64,000 nucleotides of DNA from Amborella trichopoda (GCF_000471905.2 NW_006494931.1:498504-562503), one strand, 5' to 3'; positions 11,393-22,351 are shown, counted from the stretch's first letter. The notes: generated by a model not told the origin, from the sequence alone. Translations and numbers: made by a program.

Positions 11393-12514
11393 TCAGAATC
11401 TTTCTTCATTGGCCAGAAGAGTTTGTAATTTCTGGGTATGCTCCTTTTCCTGAGACAACAGAGTCTCATTAGAAGGATCCACAAAGAAGATAGTTGGTGA
11501 CGAAGTATAGCAATGGATTCCCCAACAAAGGCAAACACACCTCCTTATTTCATAGCCGTAAGTCAGGTTGAGCCTCTTAAGTTTAGCTATAAAGCGGTAC
11601 ATGGGAGTACCCCCCACTTGGCCTCACCACGAATTACAGATAACATCTAGAAAACCTTGTTGCTGCTCCAACATAGAAAAATACTTAAAAGGTTTGGGCC
11701 CAACTGGACCCAGATCAGAAGTAGAAACAAGTAAGGGACAATGATCTGAGGTACCTTTAGGGAGTAATTGGACTTTGGAGTCGGGGAAGGCCAAAATCCA
11801 ATCAGTAGTAGCTAAAGCTCAGTACAACCTTCTTCAAATGCATCTTCTGCTTAACTGGTTATTAGACCAGGAGAACCATCCTCTGACTAAACCAAGATCA
11901 GCAAGAGCACAATATGTCATTACTTGCGCAAAATTGCTTCAGTCTGATGGTAGAGAACTACTGTCCCCCACTGATTTCGAGGGATCCAATAGCGTATTAA
12001 AATCCCCCAGTACCAGCCAGGGAAGAGCAATAGTTGCTTCTAAGGTCCTCATATGATCCCATAGCAAGGCCCTTTGGGATACATAATTAGAGGCAGACAC
12101 TTCTAAAATCACTGAAATAATACCATTACAATACGGGTCGCCTCCACAATAATCATTTAATCATTGACATCAATCAGTTTGATTGAGTAAATTAGAGGGT
12201 TCCAAATAGTCGCCATCCTCAACAGATGCCGTTCCAATCACTGGCCATAGAGCCACGACCTCATCTGACACACCACCTGTATTAACAACATGAGTCATAG
12301 CTGTCAACTCATATTCCTGTTGCGTTTTCGAATCGCCCAACGGAATGCGAATGTCAACTGAATTTGGCTCAGAAGAGCTAACTGCCTGGTCAATGAGAGA
12401 CCCCTCCTTATCCTCATGGACATTGGTTAGAATTGCAAAAGCATTAGAAATGATATCTTTCGGATCCACTCTGTTGTTAGCAAGAGAGACAACAACATTA
12501 TTCTTCTCTGACAA
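11393..12514 (-). pseudogene. LINE endonuclease remnant and upstream ORF
   Basis: The minus strand reads PWLVLGDFNTLL near 12020 and a TSDHCPLL motif near 11740. Both are C-terminal AP-endonuclease motifs of plant L1 elements. The N-terminal endonuclease motifs are absent. Before it stands a 114-residue ORF (12514-12170) that I do not recognise. It may be the end of ORF1 fused by deletion to the endonuclease. Confidence 0.7.
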
Positions 12515-12521
12515 AAAAGGA

Positions 12522-13309
12522 AGGGTTCATTTACACTATTACTCTTCACTTTGTTGGATGTACTGCCCTTTTAGCAGCCAGGTCAGAAGATTTATTATCC
12601 AATCTCAGATGTCACGTTTTAAGTGGTACAAAGATGTGTTCTTTTCTAGGTTACTTTCAAGAGAAGACAGTAAGGCTGATCATTGTAAAGAAAAATTCAT
12701 TTCAGGTTTTCCCAACCTTTTTGCTGAGAAGGTTAAAACTAAGCTTAAAAATAAGCATGGTGGGATTATTCCTTATTCCCAATATTCTTTAGCAGAATTA
12801 TCTACGACAATCTACGCAGAAGGTTTAACCCTGTATACTGATTTAGGGAAAACAAATCCTTCAATAAGTCCACGCAAAACTCCTTTCCTAGGAAGAAAAA
12901 GATATTTTATAAAAAGTTTTCAAAAAACCAGTCCTTTAAACAACAAGGCAAGCGAAAAATACATGTCTGCTATAAATGTGGACAAGTAGGGCACTATAAA
13001 AATAAGTGCAGGATTAAGAAGAAAATCAATGCTCTTGAGGTTGATAATGAAATTAAGAAACAACTTTTTGATATTCTTTTAATTAAAGGAGAATCTTCTG
13101 ACAGTTCTTCCAATTCTGATGATGAAATACTAATCAGTGAAATTGAAGACGAGGAGTTTATTATTTCAAGCTCTGACTCTGATTCTGGTAATGATAGTGA
13201 TTATCCCAGCCATTGTAATTATTACAAAGCTATTATTGATATGAATGGGTTAAGTCTTAATATTCTTACAAACGAAGAAAATATGATTATCTATGTAATT
13301 GATAAATAA
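12522..13309 (+). pseudogene. coat-protein C-terminal part with intact zinc knuckle
   Basis: Resumes the viral coat protein after the LINE. An open stretch reads FKWYKDVFFSRLLSREDSK and KEKFISGFPNLFAEKVKTK, characteristic of caulimovirid capsid cores. After a frame change, the knuckle CYKCGQVGHYKNKC (12968-13009) has all four metal ligands of C-x2-C-x4-H-x4-C. An acidic tail follows (DSSSNSDDE, SSSDSDSGNDSD) to a stop at about 13309. Compared with 803-1240, this copy keeps the first Cys and the upstream core. Confidence 0.85.
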
Positions 13310-14068
13310 TTGACCCATAAGCTAAAAAATAAGCTTTAATACAATATATTGATATGGCTAAGAGTCATTTTAGGCCTGCTTCACCTAAGCTTCTTTGAAA
13401 TCTTGAAACGAGTACAGGATAAGAATCAGATTACTCATGAACCCTCTATTCCTGAGCTTAAACATGACCTTAATGAGGTTCAGAATGAACTCACTCTTAA
13501 AGCTAGAGTCCAAGCTTTAGAATTAACTTTTTTAAAAGGAAATGAAACGTTACCTCATCAATGAGAATTTGAAAATTTAGTCAATGATTATCATCAAAAT
13601 CTTATACCCCATGAAATACAAGATAATCGTTCTCATATAGTAGAAGAAGGGGACACTTCAAGAACTCTAAATACTCTTGACAAGGCAAAGCTAGGAGATT
13701 CAAGATATATAAATCTTGTAGACAAAGTTATAACCAAACGATGGTTTACTTTAATAAATATTGTCGTTCAAAAGGAATTTAGTTTTTGAACCACTGCTCT
13801 TATTGATTCTGGAGCCGATTTAAATTGTTTTAATGAAGGTTCCAACTACATATTCTAACAAAACTACCCAACTATTAAATACTGCTGACGGTAGTAAAAT
13901 GCTGATAAACTATAGACTTTCAGACGTTGCCGTTTGTAATAATGGGGTATGTTTCAATTTCCCTTTCATTATGGTGAGAGGATTAAGTCAACCTGTTATT
14001 TTAGGAACCCCTTTTTTAAGCATGCGTTATCCAATTAAAATTAATAATAATGGAATTAAAGCTTAAAT
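13310..14068 (+). pseudogene. linker and aspartic protease of the viral polyprotein
   Basis: A 71-residue open stretch (13349-13564) has the helix-forming segment PELKHDLNEVQNEL. The retropepsin signature ALIDSGADLNCF follows at about 13796-13828 (DSGAD at 13805-13819). A second open stretch, 13833-14066, reads a protease flap-like region and VILGTPFLSM (normally near the end of viral and retroelement proteases). The two halves are in different frames because of a frameshift right after the active site. Confidence 0.85.
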
Positions 14069-14074
14069 TGAAGG

Positions 14075-15240
14075 GCACGAGGTTAAGTTTGATTTTTTTG
14101 ATAAACCAAGAACTCATGAAATTAATAATAAAAAAGATAAGATTCTTACTAAAGAAAAATTCTTTTTCTTTTTAAAAGAAGAAATCAAATATAAAACAGT
14201 TAAAGAAAAACTGCTTTCTCCAAAACTCCAACACGATATTAGTATTTTTAAAAACCTTCTTGAGAAAGAAGTCTGTGTTGAAATCCCAATTGCTTTTTGG
14301 ATAAGAAAACAACACATTGTTGAACCCTTATGAACCTGATCTTATTGAAATAAATATTCCTACTAAAGCTAGACCTATCCAAATGAATAGTAGGCTTTTA
14401 GAAATTTGTAAAATAGAAATCCAAGATCTGCTTAACATGAAGCTTATCAGAAAAAGTTCTTCTCCTTGGAGTCGTTCGGCTTTTTATATGGAAAAGGCCT
14501 CCGAACCAGAGCGGGGTGCTTCAAGAGTTGTTAGAAATTACGAGCCTTTGAGTAAAGCTTTAAGATGGATTAGATATCCAATCCCAAATAAAAAGGATCT
14601 TCTGGACAGGTTAATTGACGCCTGTATAATTTCAAAATTTGACTTAAAATCTGGTTACTGGCAAATTCAAATTGCTGAAAAAGATCAATAAAAAACAACA
14701 TTTAATGTCCCTTTTATGCTTTATGAATGGAATATAATGCCATTTGAGCTAAAAATTGCCCCCTCAGAATTTCAAAATATAATGAATGATAATTTTAAGC
14801 CTTTTACTAAATTCATGATTTTTTATATTTGATGTGTTAATTTTCTCCAGCTCTATAGACCGACATTGGATGCACCTGAATATATTTCTTAAAACAGTTA
14901 AAAATGTTGGCCTAGTCTTATCTGCTAAGAAAATGGCCTTATTTCAAACTAAAATAAGATTTCTTGGTCACAATATTTACTAAGGACGAATTCTTTCAAA
15001 TTGACAGGGGGTTTCAATTTGCTGATAAATTTCCTGATATTCTAAAAGATAAAAGGGAGTTGCAAAGATTTCTCGGATGTTTAAATTACATCTCTAATTT
15101 TTATAAAAATCTTGCCCTAGACGCAAAACCTATTTTCCAACGGCTCAAAAAGAATCCTCCTAAATGGACGGATGAACATACGACAGTTGTTCGGAAACTA
15201 AAGAGCCAAGGAATGACCATGCTTTGCCCTTTCTAATCCT
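14075..15240 (+). pseudogene. viral reverse transcriptase
   Basis: The ORF at 14317-14691 has the hallmark order of caulimovirid RT: a region with LLNMKLIRKSSSPWSRSAF, then RYPIPNKKDLLDRL, then SKFDLKSGYWQIQI (motif A). The segment after 14691 continues past a stop. The place where the YxDD catalytic box is expected (about 14826-14840) is disrupted by small indels. The C-terminal part (ELQRFLGCLNYISNFYKNLA, 15058-15117) is readable in a later frame. The protein cannot be produced. Confidence 0.9.
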
Positions 15241-15650
15241 AATGCCTTTAAAGTAGTTGAAACTGATGCTTCTGATATTAGCTTAGGAGGAATTTTAAAA
15301 CAAAACTTCAAAATAAAAATAATTGGTTAGATTCATTTCTAAAGTTTGGAATCTAGCTCAACAAAAATATTTCACAGTTAACAAGGAAGTTTTGGTTGTT
15401 GTTCACTGTGTTACTAAATTTCAAAATGACTTACTTAATAAAAAATTCTTAATCTACACAGATTGTAAATCTGTTATAAGAGATTTTTGAAAAGATGTAA
15501 AAAATTTAGTCTCCAAACAAATATTTTCTCGATGACAAGCAATTCTTTCAGCCTTTGAGTTTACAATTGAACATATAGCGGGCCATTCGAATTCTCTCCC
15601 TGACTTCTTGACTCAAGAATATTTGCAGGGCGGAGAAAGGAAAACAACCA
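15240..15650 (+). pseudogene. viral RNase H
   Basis: Begins VVETDASDISLGGIL (about 15251-15296), containing the first catalytic Asp. It ends with FTIEHIAGHSNSLPDFLTQE (about 15558-15617), the C-terminal motif of caulimovirid RNase H. Between them several stops and frameshifts break the frame. It follows the RT without a gap, as in a polyprotein. Confidence 0.85.
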
Positions 15651-16740
15651 ATGGAGATCGTCCCAAGCCCAAGTAAAAGCTTGGCAAGACCATCACCCTC
15701 AAAATCTTCGAAAGGCTTTATTACAATCTCAAAGAAAGAGATTGAGAGATCTCCTCAACCTATAAGGATTCAAAATCCTAAATCTAAAGGTGAAAAAACA
15801 CCTTATATGCCCACAACAATAATTCCATTAATCGTAGTAGAAAGTGAACACTAACTTAATCCTTCGGCTGATATTGCAGCCATATATCTTAAGGATCATA
15901 TTCATCCTTCTAATGGTTTAAAAACTCGAGAATATTATGAGGTTTTTTTAAAAGAAACAGGATCTGTTAATATAGTTCATAACTATAGAAATAATGACCA
16001 TCACTTTGCATACTCAAAGTTCCAAATTCTCGATATTATTTCATTTAGAGAATGGGGCTTTGATCCATTAAAGCCAAAATACTTTAAAGAAAAAAATTCA
16101 ACAATTACATCATATAATTATTATGATTATATTAAAGCATGGGATTTAATTTTTTCTTACCAAAATCCCACTTGTTCGCATAGTTGGTTTTTACAATTTA
16201 GAATAAAATGCGTGAGAGACTTACCCAACTGGTTTAAAAACTAGTTTCACAAATGGGGCCCTATTCCCAGCTTGTTTCCTGGATAAGTTAAAGAATCCAA
16301 ACATATATTTGTTGATTTCAATAAAAATACAGGTGAAAGAAACCTGGACTTGTATTTTTGGGTTTCATATGAAATCCCCTAGATAATGAGATGGGAGTTC
16401 ATCTTAAATGAAGATGATTATGACAGTTGGGATTATATCCCAAATCTAGGAAGACAAGTTTATGTCAAACTGTGGGATAATTATGCCCACACTCATCTTG
16501 AGCTAGCAAATATTACTCTAAAAAAGATTGCCCCTGTTCATATTGCTATCACTAGTAAAACCGATGAATTAATGGTCTATTTAAATCAAATAGATGCTAA
16601 ATGAATTTAAAAAACAGAGCTTAAAAGAAGACTCTTGATGGTTTTAAGAGAAGAGGAACACAAAATGTCTACCTCTCAAGCGGATGATGAAAACCAAAAT
16701 GAAGAAGGGTTTCTTGAACCCTTCGCCTCACAACACAGTT
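15651..16740 (+). pseudogene. second viral ORF, function unknown
   Basis: After the RNase H comes a short basic Ser/Pro/Lys-rich ORF (15651-15854, PSPSKSLARPSPSKS). A longer region follows, with patches such as HIHPSNGLKTREYYEVFLKE, WFLQFRIKCVRDLPNWFKN and, in 16386-16604, YDSWDYIPNLGRQVYVKLWD. It is rich in aromatic residues and spans about 0.9 kb with only a few stops. Florendoviruses are described as having an ORF2 of unknown function downstream of the polyprotein, and the position fits. The end is ragged near 16740. I do not know the biochemical role. Confidence 0.6.
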
Positions 16741-16930
16741 AAAATAATGTCAAAATAAGGGACGGTTTGACTCCACTCAATCCAGGACAAATGTCCCGGC
16801 AAAAGCTTAAGAAAAGGACAAAGAAATAAAAATTTTCAAAAGCAAAACACTGTTGCAACCCACCTTTCAGGTTCCACGTATCAGGTTCTTCGGGCTCAGC
16901 CTTTGTTGTATGGATTCCTCACTGGAAAAA

Positions 16931-17565
16931 CTCATCGGTCGGCAGTTTGAACTCCTCGCGACACTAGCATGCTTGGCTTGCCCTCTGCCGTCCATAGGCC
17001 AACAGTTAGAAGTCCTCACGGTGTTAACATGCTTGGCTTTCGTCATCTTGCGCTCATAGGCCATGGTTAGACATCTTCACGACACTAACATGCTTGGCTT
17101 GTCATCTGGAGCTCATAAGCCGATGGTTAGGAGTCTTTGTGACACCAACATGCTTGGCTCGTCCTCTACTATCCATAGGTCGGTAGTTAGATTTCTTAGC
17201 GACGTTAACATACTTAGTTTGTCATTTGGCACTCTTAAGTTGGTGAATAGAAGTCTTTGCGACACTAACATGCTTGGCTCGCACTTTGGCACCACAAGGC
17301 CAACGGTTGGGAGTGTTTGCGACACTAACATGCTTGGCTTGACCTCTGTTGTCTATAGGCCACGGTTTGAAGTCTTCATGATGTTAACATTCTTGGCTCG
17401 TCATGTGACCCTCATAAGCCGGCGGTTAAGAGTCATTGTGACACTAACATGCTTGGCTCGCCCTCTGTTATCCATAGACGGACGATTAAAAGTCTTCGCG
17501 ACACTAACATCGTTGGCTCGCCATCTACTGCCACGAGCCAATGGTTAATAGTCTTCGCTTGGATT
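16931..17565. repeat. 60-bp tandem array, left copy
   Basis: About ten units of 60 bp. Each contains GTTAG, then TCTTCGCGACACTAACATGC-like sequence, then TTGGCTCGCC and a more variable end with CATAGGCC or CATAAGCC. Two or three variant types alternate, so the array has higher-order structure. It is the mirror image of 21160-21690. The ORFs that cross it, in both directions, are only the repeat translated and not genes. Confidence 0.95.
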
Positions 17566-18215
17566 TCCAAAGCAGTGGGTGGGGGGACGAAAATTTCCAC
17601 CACCATTTGCCAAGACAGGAAAGATTCATGCTTCTAAGATTTTTGATTCCAAGACCCCCGAATGTTTTTGGGGAGCATACAGTATCTCAGGCCACTAGAT
17701 GTATTTTCTTTGTTTCCTCCACTCCAGACGATAGAAAATCCCTCATTAATTTCTCCAAGCTGTGAAGGACCGAGATGGGGATCTAAAAAAGGGATATATA
17801 ATATGTCGGGATACTAGCCAAGGTTGCTCGAATGAGAGTAATTCTACCTCCAAGAGATAGAAATCTTCCCTTTCAGGAGCCAACTTTCAAGTGAATCTTT
17901 GAATGAGATTATCCCACAGTTCCTTTAGGTTTTCCTAAGCACAAAGGGAGTCTGAGGCATGAGGAAGGTAGTGATTCCATTGCACATCCCAGATGTTGTG
18001 CTAGGCTCCTCAATTCAGTAACTCCCACATGGACTCTTAAATTTTTTTTCTTCTCTTGGTTGACCTTCACACATGTGAAGAGTTCATAGGTACGCAGAAA
18101 GCACTATAGGCAGTCAACCGGGGCTGGGTTTGCTTCGCAAAAGAGAAGAGTATCATATATGTAGAGTAGATGGGTGACAATTGGGCTTGATGGAGAAGTA
18201 CTAAAACTTGAGAGG
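17565..18215 (-). pseudogene. LINE RT downstream piece, left arm
   Basis: The minus strand has DTLLFCEANP just after the foldback element. It continues with a region like the RT thumb and C-terminus (FLRTYELFTCVKVN, GVLESKILEA). The same piece occurs in plus orientation at 20495-21160, where the active-site motif reads LLYVDDNLLFCEANP. It has the same orientation as the LINE RT N-terminal part at 21690-22351 and is probably from the same element. Stops are frequent. Confidence 0.75.
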
Positions 18216-18394
18216 TGTAATGACCCTAAATATTTTTGGAACTGAAAAATATTAAAAATAATAATAAAAAGTATAAAATACTTATAATTTTGAATGATAG
18301 TTCACTATGTTATGAATGCACCATGGGACCACCATGGGACCATCCTAAACTTTCCCTTTTCATGTTTGTTTTAATTAAGTTAGATAACTAAATA

Positions 18395-18605
18395 TAAAGT
18401 GATGTGTCATAAGGTGGCGTTATAAGAGGATGAGGTGTCATAAAGTATTATTAGAAGATTGTGATGTGTCATAAGGTGGCATTGTAAGAGGATGATGTGT
18501 CATAAAATATTATTACAAGATAGTGATGTGTCATAAGGTGACATTATAAGAGGATGATGTCATAAAGTATTCTTATAAGATAATGATGTGTCATCAGGTG
18601 GCACG
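18395..18605. repeat. tandem GATGTGTCATAAGGTGGC repeats, mirrored at 20100-20320
   Basis: Units of about 61 bp alternate GATGTGTCATAAGGTGGCATT and GATGTGTCATAAAGTATTATT. The reverse complement array occurs at about 20100-20320 in the other arm of the foldback element. Confidence 0.85.
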
Positions 18606-18912
18606 TATGTATGTAAAAAAAAGGCACATGTTTGACATGTGTCAAATGAAGATCGAGTATCTTCACTTACAAATACCCCTCATAGGCCCATTATTAGCCA
18701 ATCACAATTGGCCTTTCTATCTCCTCCTACTCTTTCTCTCATAACAAATAGTTTTTCTCTCTCTTAATGATGTTCTCATAATGATTCTCTCATAACAAAT
18801 AATTTTTCTCCCTCATAATATTCTCATAAAAATAATATTATCCGCATAATATTTTCATAAAAATAATATTATCCGCATAATAATTCTCTCAAAACAAATG
18901 ATTTTTCTCTTT

Positions 18913-18952
18913 CATAATATTTTCATAAAAATATTTTTATGAAAATATTATG
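18913..18952. repeat. perfect 40-bp palindrome
   Basis: CATAATATTTTCATAAAAAT is followed immediately by its exact reverse complement. It lies within the left half of the foldback element, among imperfect copies of the same words. Confidence 0.95.
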
Positions 18953-19217
18953 CGGATTTTTATGGAAACATTGTGCAAATAATTATTATGATATTCTCAT
19001 AATAATTCTCTCATAACAAATGATTTTTCTCTCTTATAATATTCTCATAAAAATAATTATATAATATTTTTCTCTCTCATAAAGACCTCATAATAGGTTC
19101 TTCTATCTCTCATAAGGTTCTCATAAAATAATTATATATTATTTTTTTCTCTCATAAGAATATAATATTTTTCTCTCTCCTGTAATATGAACATTTTTTT
19201 TATGCTCCCTCTCCCCA

Positions 19218-19225
19218 TATATAAA
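19218..19225 (+). promoter_or_regulatory. TATA-like box in foldback centre
   Basis: CCCCATATATAAACTCATTTGG is followed by a CT-rich stretch (GGTCTCTCTCTTCCC), which looks like a plant core promoter with a 5' leader. It lies near the unpaired centre of the foldback element. Transcription from here would copy an inverted repeat. This is an inference only. Confidence 0.35.
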
Positions 19226-20494
19226 CTCATTTGGTCTCTCTCTTCCCATACCTTTAGCTAAATATCAATAATCCTGGTCTTACTTTGGCAGCGGTAGCAA
19301 CACATCCATCTCAGAGTGACGTATAAGTAAGTGATCTCATTTTCCTATAAAATAGTTTTTTGAAAACTGGTATTTTTGCTTTTAATAAAATTGTGATATT
19401 TCTGTCTATTGTTATGAATTTTAGATACCACAAGTTTTATATGTAAGTGACCTTATTTCCCTGTAAAATAAAATTGTAATAGTTTGTCTATTGTTATTAA
19501 TTTTAGACACTATAAATTTAACATGTAACATTATGAAAACTGGTATTTCTGCATTTAATTAAATTGTAATATTTTCGTCTATCATTAAGAATTTTTGATC
19601 GTTAAAGTTAGTATTTAAGTCTAGATTTCCATAAGAGAATATTATGCGTATAATATTATTTTTATGAAAATATTATGAAAGAGAAAAATCATTTGTTATG
19701 AGAGAATCATTATGAGAATCATCATTATAAGAATAATATTCTTTTTATGAAAACATTATGCGGATAATATTATTTTCATAAGAATATTATGAGAGAAAAA
19801 TAATTTGTTTTGAGAGAATCATTATGAGAATCATCATTATGAGAATAATATTATTTTTATAAAAACATTATAAGAATAATATTATTTTTATGAGAATATT
19901 ATGAGAGAGAAAAATCATTTGTTATGAGGGAATCATGAGAACATCATTATGAGAGAGAAAAACTATTTGTTATGAGAGAAAGAGCAAAGGGAGATAGAAA
20001 AGCCAATTGTGATAGGCTAATGAAGGGTTCATGAGAGGTATTTGTAAGTGAGGAGGATCAATCTTCATTTGATACATGTCAAACATGTGTCTTTTTTCTT
20101 ACTTACATATGTGCCACCTCATGATACATCATTATCTTATAATAATACTTTATGACACATCATCGTCTTATAATGCCACCTTATTACACATCACTATCTT
20201 ATAATAATACTTTATGACACATCATCCTCTTATAATACCACCTTATGACACATCACTATCTTATAATAATACTCTATGATACATCATCGTCTTATAATGC
20301 CACCATATGACACATGACTTTATATTTAATTATCTTAACATAATTAAAACAAACGTGAAAAGGGAAAGTTTAGGGTGGTCCCATGGTGCATTCATAACAT
20401 AGTGAACTATCATTCAAAATTAAAAGTATTTTATATTTTTTTATTATTATTTTTATTATTTTTCAATTTCAAAATATTTAGGGTCATCACACCT

Positions 20495-21160
20495 TCTCTC
20501 GTGTTTTAGTACTTCTCCATCAAGCCCAAATGTCACCCATCTACTCTATGTAGATGATAATCTTCTCTTCTGCGAAGCAAACCCAGCCCAAGTTGATTGC
20601 CTATGGTGCTTTCTACGTACCTTTGAACTCTTCACATGTGTGAAGGTCAACCTCAAGAAGACAAAAATGTTAGGAGTCCATGTGGCCTAGCACAACATCT
20701 GGAATGTGCAATGGAATCACTACCTTCCTCATACCTCAAACTCCCTTTGTGCCTAGGAAAACCTAGAAAGGAACTGTGGGATGATCTCATTCAAAGATTC
20801 ACTTGGAAGTTGGCTCTTGGAAGGGAAGATTTCTATCTTTTGGGGGTAGAATTACTCTCATTCGAGCAACCCTGGTTAGTATCCCAATATATTATATGTC
20901 CCTTTTTTAGATCCCCATCTCGGTCATTCAGCGCTGGGAGAAATTAATGAGGGATTTTCTATGGTCTGGATTGGAGGGAACAAAGAAAATACTTCTAGTG
21001 GTCTGGGATATTGTTTGCTCCCCAAAAACATTCGGGGGTCTTGCAATAAAATATCCTAGAACCATGGATCTTGCCCTTCTTGGCAAATGGTGGTGGAAAT
21101 TTTCATCCCCCTACCCACTCGTTTGGAAACATGTCATCCAAACGAAGATTATTAACCATT
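20495..21160 (+). pseudogene. LINE RT downstream piece, right arm
   Basis: The plus strand reads THLLYVDDNLLFCEANP (motif C of RT, about 20535-20580) and FLRTFELFTCVKVNLKK. A 103-residue ORF (20636-20947) and a 71-residue ORF (20947-21162) cover more of the RT C-terminus and linker, for example GTKKILLVVWDIVCSPKTFG. It mirrors 17565-18215 and points opposite to the N-terminal RT part at 21690-22351. One arm is therefore an inverted duplicate. Confidence 0.8.
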
Positions 21161-21690
21161 GACTCGTGGCAGTAGCTGGCGAGCTAAGCATGTTAGTGAC
21201 GCGAAGACTTCTAATCATCGGCCTATGGACAACAGAAGGTGAGCCAAGCATGTTAGTGTCACGAAGACTTTTAGTCGACGGCTTATGAGTGTCAAATGAC
21301 GAGCCAAGCATGTTAACATTACGAAGACTTCTAACCTGGCCTATGGACAATAGAGGTCAAGTCAAGCATGTTAGTGTCACAAAGACTCCTTACCGCTGGC
21401 CTAGTAGCGCCAGAGGGCGAGCTAAGCATGTTAGTATCGCGAAGACTTCGAACCACCGACTTATGGGTGCCAAATGACAAGCCTAGCAAATTAGCGTTGC
21501 AAAGAAATCTAACCACCAGCCTATGGACAGTAGAGGATGAGCCAAGCATGTTAGTTTTGCAAAGACTCCTAACCGTCGGCCTATGAGCGCCAGATGATAA
21601 ATCAAGCATGTTAGTGTCGTGAAGACTTCTAACCACGGCCTGTGAGCGCCTGATGACGAGAGCCAAGCATGTTAGCGTAGTGAAGCCAGC
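21160..21690. repeat. 60-bp tandem array, right copy
   Basis: Nine or so 60-bp units, reverse complement of the array at 16931-17565: GCCAAGCATGTTAGTGTCGCGAAGACTTCTAACC plus a variable part. The last unit joins LINE sequence at about 21690. Confidence 0.95.
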
Positions 21691-22351
21691 TTGATGATGA
21701 GGCCATGATCCCGATCGACCCTGTCATAGGCCTTTTCCCAGTCCAGTTTGATGATGAGACCAGACAAGGACCTGGAATGGATAGTCATGGGCTGTCAGGG
21801 CTCCATCTAGAATTTGTCTATTTGCAAAAAATGCAGATTGGGTTGGGGAGATAATTGTGGTGAGGACCTCTTCCAAACGAGAGGCATGTACCTTTGCCCA
21901 AAATTTTGTAGGATGAATTGTGGACGCTGATAGGGTGGAAATCTAACATTCTATGAGCTCCTCTTTGGGGACCAACACTAAAAAGTTGTAATTGAGAGCT
22001 AAGTTAAGTTTGCTCCTATTAAAAAGTCCTTGGAAAAAAGCATGGATGTTTGGCGTTGTGGTATGGGAACCCGTTTGGGCCGGGGGCCTTATCCTTTGGA
22101 AGGTCACTTCTTCTAAGGTGAAGGGTCGTTCAAGAGATGCAGCCATTGTAGGGGGGATGGCTTGAAATGCTATGTTGTCAAAAACTGGGCAAGGGTGGAC
22201 ATGTTTAGAGAACAGATTCTTAAAAAATCTAATGAAGAGACGACTAATGTGAGAGGGTTGGGTAAAGGAGAGAGGCCCTACTGAAATTTGGGTGATAGCA
22301 TTACCCCTATGTCTCGAGCTGGCCGTCTTATGGAAGAAACTTGTATTCTTG
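21690..22351 (-). pseudogene. LINE RT N-terminal region
   Basis: The minus strand reads SFFHKTASSRHRGNAI near 22330, then PFTLEEVTFQRIRPP, then FLVLVPKEE and SPTQSAFFANRQIL. It ends with LIIKLDWEKAYDRVD, in which the motif A aspartate is present. A 30-bp stretch with CATCATCAA..CTGG is duplicated near 21700-21740, just where the 60-bp array begins. The upstream end is cut by the LTR at 22352, so the LTR element inserted into this LINE. Confidence 0.85.

Larger units (their letters stand above)
8259..12520 (-). mobile_element. L1-type LINE with RNase H domain, inserted in the virus
   Basis: Minus-strand non-LTR retrotransposon of about 4.26 kb. In element order it has a short ORF of unclear identity, endonuclease remnants, RT, a Cys/His-type linker and an RNase H domain. 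The element ends in a poly(A) tail, seen as poly(T) at 8259-8270. Plant L1 elements with an added RNase H are a known lineage. The 5' part is truncated or deleted, because the N-terminal half of the endonuclease is missing. I see no clean target-site duplication. Many stops show an old, inactive copy. Confidence 0.9.
18216..20491. mobile_element. AT-rich foldback element with long terminal inverted repeats
   Basis: Starts TGTAATGACCCTAAATATTT and ends with the reverse complement of TGTGATGACCCTAAATATTT. The two halves are near mirror images for about 0.85 kb from each end, around a 0.5 kb centre. Inside are tandem words (GATGTGTCATAAGGTGGC) and many TCATAATATTCTCATAAAA-type repeats. No coding sequence is seen. 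TG...CA ends would also fit two LTR-like pieces joined tail to tail. It sits directly upstream of a LINE YVDD motif, so it may have inserted into the LINE. Confidence 0.7.

Noticed and set aside
15651..15854. Separate basic host gene
   Set aside because: It directly follows the viral RNase H in the same orientation and is better explained as the start of the viral ORF2 or its leader.
17063..17548. 161-codon ORF as a repeat protein
   Set aside because: The reading frame is the 60-bp array (multiple of three) translated. The mirror array gives similar ORFs on the other strand.
16931..17565. CRISPR-like spaced repeats
   Set aside because: Units are contiguous 60-bp tandem repeats with related 'spacers', in a plant TE context and without cas genes. 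This is a minisatellite, not CRISPR.
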